Below, in pieces: positions 15,838-24,800 of a DNA stretch of 50,721 bases. The DNA comes from Streptomyces populi (GTDB taxonomy: Bacteria > Actinomycetota > Actinomycetes > Streptomycetales > Streptomycetaceae), in assembly GCF_002911015.1 (NCBI RefSeq), contig NZ_KZ626898.1:1-50721 (forward strand), written 5' to 3'. A model generated the notes under the pieces. That model did not search any database. It was not told the origin of the DNA and was given only the letters and a program-made list of their open reading frames with translations. A program made the position numbers and the translations under genes. Within the stretch, counting starts at the first letter, position 1. Each line of letters opens with the position of its first letter.

Positions 15838-17067
15838 ATGAGCTACAGCACGGCTGACTCCTTTCCCAGTGTGACCCTCGACGACGTGCGCGGCGCGCAG
15901 AAGATGCTCTCGGGTGTGGCACGGGTGACCGCGATGGAGGGCAGCAGGTACCTGTCCCGGCTGGTGGGCGCGCCGGTGCAGTTCAAGTGCGAGAACCTCC
16001 AGCGGACGGGATCGTTCAAGCTGCGCGGCGCGTACGTGCGGATCGCGGGCCTGCTCCCGGAGGAACGCGCCGCGGGTGTCGTCGCGGCGAGCGCGGGCAA
16101 CCACGCGCAGGGCGTCGCGCTCGCGTCCTCGCTGCTCGGCGTGCGGTCCACCGTGTTCATGCCGAACGGTGCCCCGCTGCCGAAGGTCGCGGCCACCCGC
16201 GAGTACGGCGCGGAGGTGAGGCTGCACGGGCAGGTGGTCGACGAGACCCTGGCCGCGGCGCAGGAGTACGCGCGGCGCACGGGCGCGGTGTTCATCCACC
16301 CCTTCGACCATCCCGACATCATCGCGGGCCAGGGCACGGTGGGCCTGGAGATCCTGGAGCAGTGCCCGGAGGCGCGCACGATCGTCCTGGGGATCGGCGG
16401 CGGCGGGCTCGCGGCGGGCGTGGCCCTCGCGGTGAAGTCGCTGCGCCCGGACATCCGGATCATCGGGGTGCAGGCGGAGGGCGCGGCGGCGTACCCGCCC
16501 TCGCTCGCGGCCGGGCGGCCGCTGTCGATCGACAACCCGGTCACGATGGCCGACGGCATCAAGGTCGGCCGTCCCGGCGACGTGCCGTTCCGCCTGGTCG
16601 AGGAGCTGGTCGACGAGGTCCGCACGGTCTCCGAGAACGATCTGTCCAGCGCGCTGCTGCTGTGCCTGGAGCGCGCCAAGCTGGTCGTCGAACCGGCCGG
16701 CGCCAGCTCCGTCGCGGCGCTGCTGAGCGATCCCGGCTCCTTCGAGGGCCCGGTGGTGGCGCTGCTGTCGGGCGGGAACGTGGATCCGCTGCTGATGCAG
16801 CGCATCCTGCGGCACGGCATGGCGGCGGGCGGCCGCTACCTGGCGGTCACGCTGCGGCTCACCGACCGGCCCGGCGCCCTCGCCACGCTTCTCGGGGTGT
16901 TGTCGGTGGCGGACGCCAACGTCCTCGACGTGAGCCACGTACGGACCGATCCACGGCTCGGGCTCACGGAGGTGGAGGTCGAGCTGCACCTGGAGACGAA
17001 GGGCCACGAGCACTGCGCCGAGGTGAATCTGGCGCTGCGCGAGGCGGGGTACACGGTCATCGACTGA
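15838..17067 (+). CDS. ilvA: Threonine ammonia-lyase (threonine dehydratase), 409 aa
   Basis: A PLP enzyme that deaminates threonine to 2-oxobutyrate, the first step toward isoleucine or a catabolic route. PLP lysine is Lys61 in RTGSFKLRGAY. Also visible: AASAGNHAQGVALA, the glycine-rich phosphate loop GIGGGGLAAG, VEPAGASSVAAL and LLSGGNVDP. Residues ~330-409 form an ACT-type domain (VTLRLTDRPGALATLLGVLS). At 409 residues with a single ACT domain it resembles the shorter, biodegradative-type branch found in many actinobacteria. The ATG at 15838 is favoured by homology; its ribosome site is weak. Confidence 0.93.
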   Translation: MSYSTADSFPSVTLDDVRGAQKMLSGVARVTAMEGSRYLSRLVGAPVQFKCENLQRTGSFKLRGAYVRIAGLLPEERAAGVVAASAGNHAQGVALASSLLGVRSTVFMPNGAPLPKVAATREYGAEVRLHGQVVDETLAAAQEYARRTGAVFIHPFDHPDIIAGQGTVGLEILEQCPEARTIVLGIGGGGLAAGVALAVKSLRPDIRIIGVQAEGAAAYPPSLAAGRPLSIDNPVTMADGIKVGRPGDVPFRLVEELVDEVRTVSENDLSSALLLCLERAKLVVEPAGASSVAALLSDPGSFEGPVVALLSGGNVDPLLMQRILRHGMAAGGRYLAVTLRLTDRPGALATLLGVLSVADANVLDVSHVRTDPRLGLTEVEVELHLETKGHEHCAEVNLALREAGYTVID

Positions 17068-17114
17068 GGCCGCGGCCGCCCGGGGAATCCGGTCGCCGTC
17101 CTCGGGAAAATCCA

Positions 17115-17143
17115 TTGAGCGACGCGATACATCGCGTTACGGT
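17115..17143 (+). promoter_or_regulatory. Candidate promoter with palindromic operator for the DrrAB-like exporter
   Basis: TTGAGC (17115-17120) and TACGGT (17138-17143) are spaced 17 bases, fitting a housekeeping promoter. The spacer is filled by a palindrome, ACGCGAT-AC-ATCGCGT (17122-17137). A repressor bound there would block polymerase directly. The ATP-binding protein gene starts at 17266. Confidence 0.55.
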
Positions 17144-17265
17144 GGGTGTTCGGATCGGCGCCTACGGGGCCGGGGCGATGACTTTCCCGTCCCGCACGAG
17201 TCTCCAGTAGGCGCACGTCCGAAAGCGCGCGCATCCGAAAATCCCCAACGACGTGGAGAACACTC

Positions 17266-18276
17266 ATGCCGGGCGCCATATACGCCGAAGGCCTGGTGAA
17301 GACCTTCGGTGACGTAAGGGCTCTGGACGGCGTCGACCTCGATGTCCCGGAAGGCACCGTGCTCGGCCTGCTCGGGCCGAACGGCGCGGGCAAGACGACC
17401 GCGGTCCGCTGTCTGACGACCCTGCTGCGCCCCGACAGCGGCAAGGCCGTCGTCGCGGGCGTCGACGTGCTCAAGGACCCCGACGCGGTACGGCGCAGGG
17501 TCGGCCTCTCCGGGCAGTTCGCGGCGGTCGACGAGTACCTGACCGGCCGCGAGAACCTGCAGATGGTCGGGCAGCTCTACCAGATGCGGGCGAAGGCCGC
17601 GAAGGCCCGCGCGGACGAACTGCTGGAGCAGTTCAACCTCGCCGACGCCGCCGACCGCACCGCGAAGACGTACTCGGGCGGCATGCGCCGCCGCCTCGAC
17701 CTCGCGGCGGCCCTGGTGGTGTCGCCCCCGGTGATGTTCATGGACGAGCCCACCACCGGCCTCGACCCGCGCAACCGCCAGCAGCTGTGGGAGGTCATCA
17801 AGCGGCTCGTCTCCGGCGGTACGACGCTGCTGCTGACCACGCAGTACCTCGAGGAGGCCGACCACCTCGCGCACGACATCTGCGTGGTCGACCACGGCCG
17901 CGTCATCGCCCGCGGCACCGCCGACCAGCTCAAGGCGCAGACCGGCGGCGAGCGCGTCGAGGTCGTCGTGCACGAGCGCGAGCACATCGCGACCGCCTCC
18001 GAGGTGCTGCGCGGCTTCGGCAAGGGCGAGACGACGGTCGAGGAGCACACCCGCAAGCTCACCGTGCCCGTCACCGGCGGCGCGAAGCTCCTCGCGGAGG
18101 TGATCCGCGAGCTGGACGCCCGCGGCATCGAGATCGACGACATCGGCCTGCGCCGCCCCACCCTCGACGACGTCTTCCTCTCGCTCACCGGCCACGTGGC
18201 CGAGGAGAAGCCCGAGGAGAACGGCGTGCCGGCGGAGGCGCGTACGGGCAAGAGCAGGAAGGAGGCCGCCAAGTGA
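17266..18276 (+). CDS. ABC transporter ATP-binding protein, daunorubicin-resistance (DrrA) type, 336 aa
   Basis: The ATP-hydrolysing subunit of a drug/lipid exporter. Walker A is GPNGAGKTT at residues 37-45, the signature YSGGMRRRLDLA starts at residue 136, and Walker B with DEPTTGLD is near 162-169. A C-terminal extension of ~110 residues (VEVVVHEREHIATASEVL, FLSLTGHVAEEK) is the DrrA C-terminal domain (DUF4162). GGAG precedes the ATG at 17266. The stop overlaps the permease start by four bases. A palindrome-containing promoter lies upstream, so expression is probably repressed until a substrate appears. The substrate is not predictable. Confidence 0.93.
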   Translation: MPGAIYAEGLVKTFGDVRALDGVDLDVPEGTVLGLLGPNGAGKTTAVRCLTTLLRPDSGKAVVAGVDVLKDPDAVRRRVGLSGQFAAVDEYLTGRENLQMVGQLYQMRAKAAKARADELLEQFNLADAADRTAKTYSGGMRRRLDLAAALVVSPPVMFMDEPTTGLDPRNRQQLWEVIKRLVSGGTTLLLTTQYLEEADHLAHDICVVDHGRVIARGTADQLKAQTGGERVEVVVHEREHIATASEVLRGFGKGETTVEEHTRKLTVPVTGGAKLLAEVIRELDARGIEIDDIGLRRPTLDDVFLSLTGHVAEEKPEENGVPAEARTGKSRKEAAK

Positions 18277-19130
18277 GTGCCGTCAGCGACGCCGTGCGGC
18301 TCACGGCACCCTCGAACCCGGTCTACCAGTCGATCCGGGACTCCCTGGTCATCGCCAGGCGGAACCTGATCCGCATGAGCCGGATCCCCGAGATGGTCAT
18401 CTTCGGGCTGATCCAGCCGATCATGTTCGTGGTGCTGTTCACCTACGTCTTCGGCGGGTCCATGAAGATCGGCGGCAGCACCAGCTCCACCGCCTACACC
18501 AACTTCCTGATGGCCGGCATCTTCGCCCAGACGGTCACCTTCGCCACCGCGGGTGCGGGTGCGGGCATCGCCGACGACATGCACAAGGGCCTCATCGACC
18601 GCTTCCGGTCGCTGCCCATGGCGCGGGGCGCGGTGCTCACCGGCCGCACCCTGGCCGACCTCGTGCAGACCGCGCTGACCCTCCTGGTCCTCGCGCTGGT
18701 GGCCCTGATGGTCGGCTGGCGGGTCGGCTCGGACGGCAGCACCGACGCGTTCCGCGTCCTCGGGGCCTTCGGGCTGCTGCTCCTGCTCGGGTACGCGTTC
18801 ACCTGGATCGGCGCGCTCATCGGCCTGTCCGTGCGGACGCCCGAGGCGGCCACCTCCGGCGGGCTGATCTGGCTCTTCCCGGTCACGTTCATCTCGAACG
18901 CGTTCGTGGACACCAGCAACATGACCCCCTGGCTGCGCCATGTCGCGGACTGGAACCCGTTCAGCGCCACCGTGCAGGCGTGCCGGGTGCTGTTCGCCAA
19001 CCCGGGGGTGTCGACGTCCGACGCCTGGCCCATGCAGCACCCCGTCTGGGCCTCGGTGATCTACTCGATCCTGATCGTGGTGGTCTTCCGGACGCTCGCC
19101 GTCCGCAAGTACCGCTCGGCGACGGCGTGA
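18273..19130 (+). CDS. ABC-2 type permease (DrrB family), 285 aa
   Basis: The membrane subunit partnering the ATPase just upstream. The GTG at 18273 overlaps the ATPase stop (GTGA) and AGGAGG lies upstream. Six hydrophobic segments follow an N-terminal coupling region (RDSLVIARRNLIRMSRIPE): MVIFGLIQPIMFVVLFTYVF, a region around TVTFATAGAGAGIADDM, LVQTALTLLVLALVALMVGW, LGAFGLLLLLGYAFTWIGAL, LIWLFPVTFISNAFVDTSNMT (quoted in part) and VIYSILIVVVFRTLAV. The conserved FMNPXFVDTxxMP-like stretch of ABC-2 permeases is visible as FISNAFVDTSNMTPWL. Length is typical for DrrB. A perfect hairpin terminates the operon. Confidence 0.93.
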   Translation: MSAVSDAVRLTAPSNPVYQSIRDSLVIARRNLIRMSRIPEMVIFGLIQPIMFVVLFTYVFGGSMKIGGSTSSTAYTNFLMAGIFAQTVTFATAGAGAGIADDMHKGLIDRFRSLPMARGAVLTGRTLADLVQTALTLLVLALVALMVGWRVGSDGSTDAFRVLGAFGLLLLLGYAFTWIGALIGLSVRTPEAATSGGLIWLFPVTFISNAFVDTSNMTPWLRHVADWNPFSATVQACRVLFANPGVSTSDAWPMQHPVWASVIYSILIVVVFRTLAVRKYRSATA

Positions 19131-19203
19131 CGTACCGCCCGGCCACCGCGTGACACATCGCCCGGCGACCGTGTGACGCGGCCGTACGGATCGACGCGGA
19201 CAT

Positions 19204-19238
19204 GACGATGCCCCCGGCAGTGTGCCGGGGGCATCGTC
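19204..19238. terminator. Perfect 16-bp hairpin between the exporter operon and greA
   Basis: GACGATGCCCCCGGCA (19204-19219), loop GTG, TGCCGGGGGCATCGTC (19223-19238). It lies between the convergent permease (ends 19130) and greA (ends 19255), so it can serve both. Confidence 0.92.
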
Positions 19239-19254
19239 GTCGCCTGTCCGGGAC

Positions 19255-19752
19255 TCAGCCCCGGTGCGGTTCGGCCTTGAGGATCTTCACCGAGGCGAGC
19301 TTGCCGTTCGGCAGCTCGTACTGGGCGTCCTCGCCGACCTTCTTGCCGTTCACTCCGGAGCCGAGCGGCGACTGCGGAGAGTACGTCTCGAGGTCCGAGC
19401 TCGCGTATTCGCGGGAGCCGAGCAGGAAGACCAGGGTGTCGTCCTCGTCGCCGTCGAAGGCGATGGTCACGACCATGCCCGGCGCGACCACGCCGTCCGC
19501 CGCCGGAGCCTCGCCGACCTTGGCGTTCTCCAGGAGCTGGGTCAGCTGGCGCACACGGAGCTCCTGCTTGCCCTGCTCTTCCTTGGCCGCGTGGTACCCG
19601 CCGTTCTCGCGCAGGTCGCCCTCCTCGCGCGCGGCCGCGATCTTGGCGGCGATCTCCGTGCGCGCAGGACCAGACAGGTACTCCAGCTCGGCCCTGAGCT
19701 GGTTGTACGCCTCCTGGGTCAGCCAGGTGACGTTCTCGCTGGTCTGGGTCAC
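19255..19752 (-). CDS. greA: Transcription elongation factor GreA, 165 aa
   Basis: Rescues backtracked RNA polymerase by stimulating transcript cleavage. I chose the GTG at 19752 because GAGGAG lies seven bases upstream; an upstream in-frame start at 19782 lacks a ribosome site. The N-terminal coiled coil is visible (TWLTQEAYNQLRAELEYL, AAAREEGDLRENGGYHAAKEEQ), with the acidic tip DLREN that reaches the polymerase active site. The C-terminal FKBP-like domain reads GMVVTIAFDGDEDDTLVFLLG, YSPQSPLGSGVNGKKVGE and LPNGKLASVKILK. Length is normal. Confidence 0.95.
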   Translation of the reverse strand: MTQTSENVTWLTQEAYNQLRAELEYLSGPARTEIAAKIAAAREEGDLRENGGYHAAKEEQGKQELRVRQLTQLLENAKVGEAPAADGVVAPGMVVTIAFDGDEDDTLVFLLGSREYASSDLETYSPQSPLGSGVNGKKVGEDAQYELPNGKLASVKILKAEPHRG

Positions 19753-19962
19753 AGGTGCTCCTCGTAGGTACTGGGAATACAAAGCATCGCCCTACCCTCA
19801 AGCATGTTCTCTCACGGGTGGGCGAAACCACGAGCCTAACAATTCAGCGGCTCAGAGGGGAGGACATAAGGCATGAGAATTTAATCGACGCAGGTCAGCC
19901 ACCGGTCGCCCGGAGCGAGGGAACCTGTGCCGATGCCGTCCGGCCCGAGTCGGCGGGGCCGC

Positions 19963-20364
19963 TCAGCCCGAATGGCAGCCGAGGAGTTCCGCCGTGGAAC
20001 CCCGGGCCGTCGTACGCAGGGTAACCACCTTGTCGAGGCGGGACGAGTGCTGGTCGAAGCGGAAGTCCGCGCGGCCCACCTCGGCGCCGTCCGCGCTCTG
20101 CGACCGCAGCGTGCAGTAGCCCTTCGTACCCGCGTTCTTGTGCACCTCCAGGTGCACCTCGACCGCGCTGTCCGAGACGGCCTTGAAGGTGATCACCTGT
20201 GCGCTGATCTCGGCCCCGGCGATGTGGTCGTAGCCGAACCAGCCGACCAGGCCGATCAGGCCGACTCCCAGGACACTGCCGATGATCTTGAGCTTCCGGT
20301 CGGCACGCTCGTCCGCGGAGCGGCCGTACCGGCCCTCGGGCAGCTGTGTGCTCGCCGTACTCAT
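19963..20364 (-). CDS. DUF4307 domain-containing membrane protein, 133 aa
   Basis: The ATG at 20364 begins MSTASTQLPEGRYGRSADERADRKLK. One membrane helix follows (IIGSVLGVGLIGLVGWFGYD), then an outer domain with ITFKAVSDSAVEVHLEVHK, GYCTLRSQSADGAEVGRADF and a C-terminal LLGCHSG with a second cysteine. This matches the actinobacterial DUF4307 family, which is typically divergent from mca as here. Function is unknown; the neighbour suggests a link to thiol or envelope stress. Between it and greA (19753-19962) I see no gene. Confidence 0.88.
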   Translation of the reverse strand: MSTASTQLPEGRYGRSADERADRKLKIIGSVLGVGLIGLVGWFGYDHIAGAEISAQVITFKAVSDSAVEVHLEVHKNAGTKGYCTLRSQSADGAEVGRADFRFDQHSSRLDKVVTLRTTARGSTAELLGCHSG

Positions 20365-20515
20365 GATCGTCCTCTCGGCCGGGATCCGCGGGGCGGACCC
20401 CGGAATTATTCGCCCCCCGATTCCGTCACTATAGAAGCCGCCCAGAGCGCGGAATCACGCCGGGCGCCGACAGCCGACCTTCTCAGGCGACAGCCGACCG
20501 ACCGAGGATTGAGTC

Positions 20516-21397
20516 TTGACTGACCAGCTGCGACTGATGGCCGTGCACGCCCACCCCGACGACGAGTCGAGCAAGGGTGCGGCAACCATGGCGAAGTACG
20601 TGTCCGAGGGGGTGGACGTGCTGGTCGTGACCTGCACGGGCGGGGAGCGCGGCTCCATCCTCAACCCCAAGCTCCAGGGCGACAAGTACATCGAGGAGAA
20701 CATCCACGAGGTACGCAAGAAGGAGATGGACGAGGCCCGGGAGATCCTCGGCGTCAAGCAGGAGTGGCTCGGCTTCGTCGACTCGGGCCTGCCCGAGGGC
20801 GACCCGCTGCCGCCGCTGCCCGAGGGCTGCTTCGCCCTGGAGGACATCGACAAGGCGGCCGGCGAGCTGGTCAAGCAGATCCGCTCGTTCCGTCCGCAGG
20901 TGATCACCACGTACGACGAGAACGGTGGTTACCCGCACCCCGACCACATCATGACCCACAAGATCACGATGGTGGCGTTCGAGGGCGCGACGGACACCGA
21001 GAAGTACCCGGAGTCCGAGTTCGGGCCGGCGTTCGGACCGCAGAAGCTCTACTACAACCAGGGCTTCAACCGCCCGCGCACCGAGGCGCTGCACAACGCG
21101 CTGCTGGACCGCGGGATGGAGTCGCCCTACGGGGACTGGCTGAAGCGCTGGAGCGAGTTCGAGCGCGTCGAGCGCACGCTGACCACGCACGTCCCGTGCG
21201 CGGACTTCTTCGAGATCCGTGACAAGGCGCTGATCGCGCACGCCACGCAGATCGACCCGGACGGCGGCTGGTTCAAGGTCCCCATGGAGATCCAGCGGGA
21301 GGTCTGGCCGACCGAGGAGTACGAGCTCGCCAAGTCCCTCGTGGACACATCCCTCCCCGAGGACGACCTCTTTGCGGGCATCCGCGACAATGCCTGA
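20516..21397 (+). CDS. mca: Mycothiol S-conjugate amidase, 293 aa
   Basis: A zinc amidase that cleaves mycothiol S-conjugates of toxins and antibiotics so that the mercapturic acid can be exported; a hallmark of actinobacteria. The TTG at 20516 is preceded by GAGG and gives the expected N-terminus. Zinc ligands are visible as AHPDDE (His13, Asp16) and HPDH (His144). Other markers: TCTGGERGSILNP, TYDENGGYPHPDH, KLYYNQGFNR and a C-terminal Mca extension with WPTEEYELA. Length (about 290) distinguishes it from the related deacetylase MshB in part; substrate-specific residues would need alignment. Confidence 0.94.
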   Translation: MTDQLRLMAVHAHPDDESSKGAATMAKYVSEGVDVLVVTCTGGERGSILNPKLQGDKYIEENIHEVRKKEMDEAREILGVKQEWLGFVDSGLPEGDPLPPLPEGCFALEDIDKAAGELVKQIRSFRPQVITTYDENGGYPHPDHIMTHKITMVAFEGATDTEKYPESEFGPAFGPQKLYYNQGFNRPRTEALHNALLDRGMESPYGDWLKRWSEFERVERTLTTHVPCADFFEIRDKALIAHATQIDPDGGWFKVPMEIQREVWPTEEYELAKSLVDTSLPEDDLFAGIRDNA

Positions 21398-21398
21398 C

Positions 21399-21647
21399 AT
21401 GAGCGCAAGCCTGGCACTGACGCACCTCGTCCCCCTCGCCAAGGAGGTCGACGAGAACAAGGTCACCCCCGGCGTCCTCGGCTTCATCGTCTTCGCGGTG
21501 ATGGCCCTGGCCGTCTGGGGTCTGATGAAGTCCATGAACCGTCACATGGGCAAGGTCTCCTTCGAGCAGGACCCCGAGAACGGGTCGGAGGGCTCGGGCG
21601 GCACGGACCGCTCCGCCTCCGGGAGGCCCAGCCCGGCGAAGGGCTGA
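21399..21647 (+). CDS. Small single-pass membrane protein downstream of mca, 82 aa
   Basis: The ATG at 21399 (MSASLALTHLVPLAKEVDE) begins one base after the mca stop; an in-frame ATG at 21390 would overlap mca by eight bases. One membrane helix, VLGFIVFAVMALAVWGLM, is followed by a basic stretch KSMNRHMGKVSFEQD and a low-complexity tail rich in Ser and Gly. It is conserved next to mca in Streptomyces as I recall. Function unknown. The position suggests co-transcription with mca. Confidence 0.8.
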   Translation: MSASLALTHLVPLAKEVDENKVTPGVLGFIVFAVMALAVWGLMKSMNRHMGKVSFEQDPENGSEGSGGTDRSASGRPSPAKG

Positions 21648-21690
21648 GCGGACACCGCACCCCGCGGGCGCCGTGACCCGCGCGGGCCAC

Positions 21691-21798
21691 GGCCCCTGCG
21701 GGAGCACCGGCCCCTGCGGGAGCACCGGTCCCTGCGGGAGCACCGGTCCCTGCGGGCGTTCCGGTCCCTGCGGGCGTTCCGGCCTTCACGGCTGCTCC
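21691..21798 (+). repeat. Tandem repeat, 18-base unit, five clean copies plus one decayed
   Basis: Units start at 21691, 21709, 21727, 21745 and 21763. The first three read GGYCCCTGCGGGAGCACC and the next two GGTCCCTGCGGGCGTTCC; 21781-21798 is a degenerate sixth copy. It fills the gap between convergent genes ending at 21647 and 21894. Each unit contains a short CCCTGCGGG dyad. Confidence 0.9.
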
Positions 21799-21893
21799 CG
21801 TCCCGCGGGGGTTCCGGTCACTCGTGCGGCACTCGGCTCCTGGTGGGGGTCGGCCTTTGCCGGGGGACGGTCCCTGTCGGGGACGGTCCCTCC

Positions 21894-24800
21894 TCACGTC
21901 ACCACCGGTACGCCCATCACGTCGCGGGCGTGCCGGTCCGGCACCATGCCCAGGCGCCAGGCCTGCCAGCCCGCGTCCAGGTCCACCCCCCGCTCCAGCA
22001 GCAGCTGGTACGCCTCGATGAAGTCGTCCAGCCTCCCGTCACGGGTGGCGTGGCCCGCGCGCGCGAGCTGCGACAGCTCCTCCAGGGCCACCGCGGCGCC
22101 CACCTCGTGGCCGCCCGGCGCCGCGTAGGGGAGCAGGGTGCAGCGCAGGAAGCGGGCCCAGTCCTCCCCGCGGCGGTCGCCGTACGAGGCGAACAGGCCG
22201 ACGGCCTCGTCGCACAGGGACAGCGCCTGCTGGGTACGGGCGTTCCCGGCGTCGACGACGGCGAGCTCCAGGCAGGTCCACGCCTCGCCGTGGGCCACCC
22301 CGATGCGCTGGAAGTCCGCGCGGGCGTCGACGAGGAGCTGGCGGGCGAAGCCCGAGTTCCGCAGGGAGCCCGTCTGCGCGGCGCGCTGGTCCCGGGTCAC
22401 GCGGGCCGAGTGGTGGCGGGCGCAGGCCAGCCCGTAGACGTCCCGCATGCGGGAGAACATCGTCCGGGAGCGCTCCAGCTCACGTACCGCCTGGTCCAGG
22501 TTCCCGGTCTCCTCCAGGGCCTGGCCCAGGTAGTAGACCGTCCAGGCCTCGCCGCGCGCGTCCTCGTTCTCGCGGTGCCGGGAGGCCGCCTGGCGCAGCC
22601 CGTCGACCGCGGCGGACGGGTCGCCCTCGACGAGCCGGGCGCGGGCCAGCTGGGTGAGCGCCCAGGCCTCGCCGCGGGCGTCGCGCGTACGGCCGTACAG
22701 GTCGAGCGCCTCGCGCAGCTCCCGCTCGGCGCGCGGCACGTCGCCCATCCGCAGACCCAGCTGGCCGAGCTGGAAGTGGGCCCAGGCCTCGCCGTGCACC
22801 GAACCGCTCTCGCGGTGCAGGACCAGGGACTCGGTGAGCAGGCCGAGGGCCTGGCCGAGCCGGGACCTGTCGCGCTCCACCGCGGCGAGCGCGTGCATCG
22901 TCCAGGCACGGTCGGCCGCCAGCTCGGGCGAGGCTTGCAGGTCCATGGCCTCCTGGAGCTTGGCCGCGGCCTCGACGAGGGTGCCCTGGTGGTGCAGCGT
23001 GATGCCGAGGGAGCACAGGGCCCTGGCGGCCCCCGCGTCGTGGTGGGCCTCGAAGTACAGGTCCACCACCGCGGCCAGGGTCGTCCGCGCCTTGTCCAGC
23101 TCGCCGAGCTGGCGGGCCGCGATACCGGTGCGCCACTGCACCGAGCGGACCAGGAGCCCCTGGTCGACGGCCTGCGTCAGCTCGCTGATCTCGCCCAGCC
23201 GGTACAGGTCGCCGCGCAGCAGGCAGTAGTCGCACAGGGCGCCCAGGAGATGGAGCACCGCCGCCTGGTCCACCCCCTCCGCGTGTCTGAGGGCGGCCGT
23301 GATGAAGCTCGACTCGTCGTCCAGCCAGCGCAGCGCGGCGTCCAGGGAGGTGAAGCCGTGCGGTCCGAACTGGTCGGCGCGCGTCGACGTCTTGCCGTCC
23401 ACCAGGCGGATCACCGAGTCGGCCAGCTCCGCGTAGTTCACGATCAGGCGTTCCTGCGCCGCCGTGCGCTCCGAGGCCTCCTCCTCGTCGAGCAGACGGG
23501 CCGCGGCGAAGGCCCGCACGAGGTCGTGCAGGCGGTAGCGGCTGCCGCGCACGTGGTCGATCAGGCCCGCCCGGGACAGGGCGGTCAGATGACGGACGGC
23601 CTCGGGTTCGTCCGTCGCGAGGAGCGCCGCCGCCGCTGCCGCGCCCAGTGAGGCCCGGCCGGCCAGGGCCAGTCGGCGCAGCAGCCGGCGTGCCGGGTCC
23701 GACTGGTCCGTGTAGCGCAGCCACAGCACCCGCTCGACGGGTTCCACCGGGCCGTAGGCCGCGAGGTCGCCCGCCAGGGCGCGCGGGGTGCGCGGGCCGA
23801 GCGAGGAACCCGCGACCCGCAGGGCCAGCGGCAGGCCGCCGCACAGCTCCCGTATCCGTTCGGAGGATTCGGCGTCGTAGGGGCCGGACGCGTCCTGGGC
23901 CGCCGCGGTCAGCAGCTCCTCGGAGCCCGCCGCGTCCAGCGCCTCCACGGGGAGCTGGTGCACCCAGGCGGAGAGGCCGCCGGTCAGGTCGAGGGGCTCC
24001 CGCGCGGTGACCAGGACCAGGCTCTCGGAGCGCTCGGGGACCAGGGTGCGCACCTGCTCGGCGTCGCTCGCGTCGTCCAGCACGATCGTCACGGGCAGGC
24101 CCGTCAGATGCTGGTGGTACAGCTCGCTCAGCCGTTTGACCTGCTGGTCCTGCGAGGAGCGCTCGCGGAAGAGGAGCTGTTCGCGCGGGGCGCCCAGCCG
24201 GTTCAGCAGGTGCAGCAGCGCGTCGCGGGTGGTGAGCGGCGGATCGTCCGGGCTGCCGCCCCGCAGGTCGACCACGCAGGCGCCGCGGAACTGGTCCTTG
24301 AGGGCGTGTGCCGCCCGGACCGCCAGCGTGCTGCGGCCGGATCCGGGCGCGCCGTGCAGCACCACGACCGTCGGTCTCGTCTCCGTGCTCGCCCGGGCCG
24401 CGTGAACCCACCGCGCGATCCGCGCCAGTTCGCTCCGGCGTCCGGTGAACGGTCCCTCCTGTTCCGGCAGTTGGCCGAAGGACTGCTCGAGCACGCTGCG
24501 CCGCCGGGCCGCCGCGCTCTTGTCGGTGCGGCGCAGTTGGGGCGCGCCCTTCTTGGCGCCGGTGGTGGCGCTGAGCACCCGCTGCTGGTCGAGGAACGGG
24601 CGGACGCCCCGTACGTCCAGGGCCGTCAGCCACTGCAGACGCAGCTGCTCGGGGCCTCCGGGCTGCCCCAGGGCCCCGGCGCGGCGGCTCGCGGCGGGCA
24701 GGTGCGAGGCCGTCACCTTGAGGACGGTGGCCGCCGCGCCCGCCACGGCCACGGTCGCCCCGGCGCCCACGGCCGTGCCCGCGCCGGTGCCGAGGGCCAG

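Noticed and set aside
21484..21897. Reverse frame encoding GAPAGT repeats, collagen-like
   Set aside because: The repeat comes from the 18-base DNA array, which gives periodic peptides in several frames; it runs antisense into a real gene and has no supporting features.
22480..24633. 717-codon reverse open frame in another phase of the STAND ATPase gene
   Set aside because: Arg/Gly/Pro-rich shadow of the 1064-residue gene, which has recognisable ATPase motifs and repeats.
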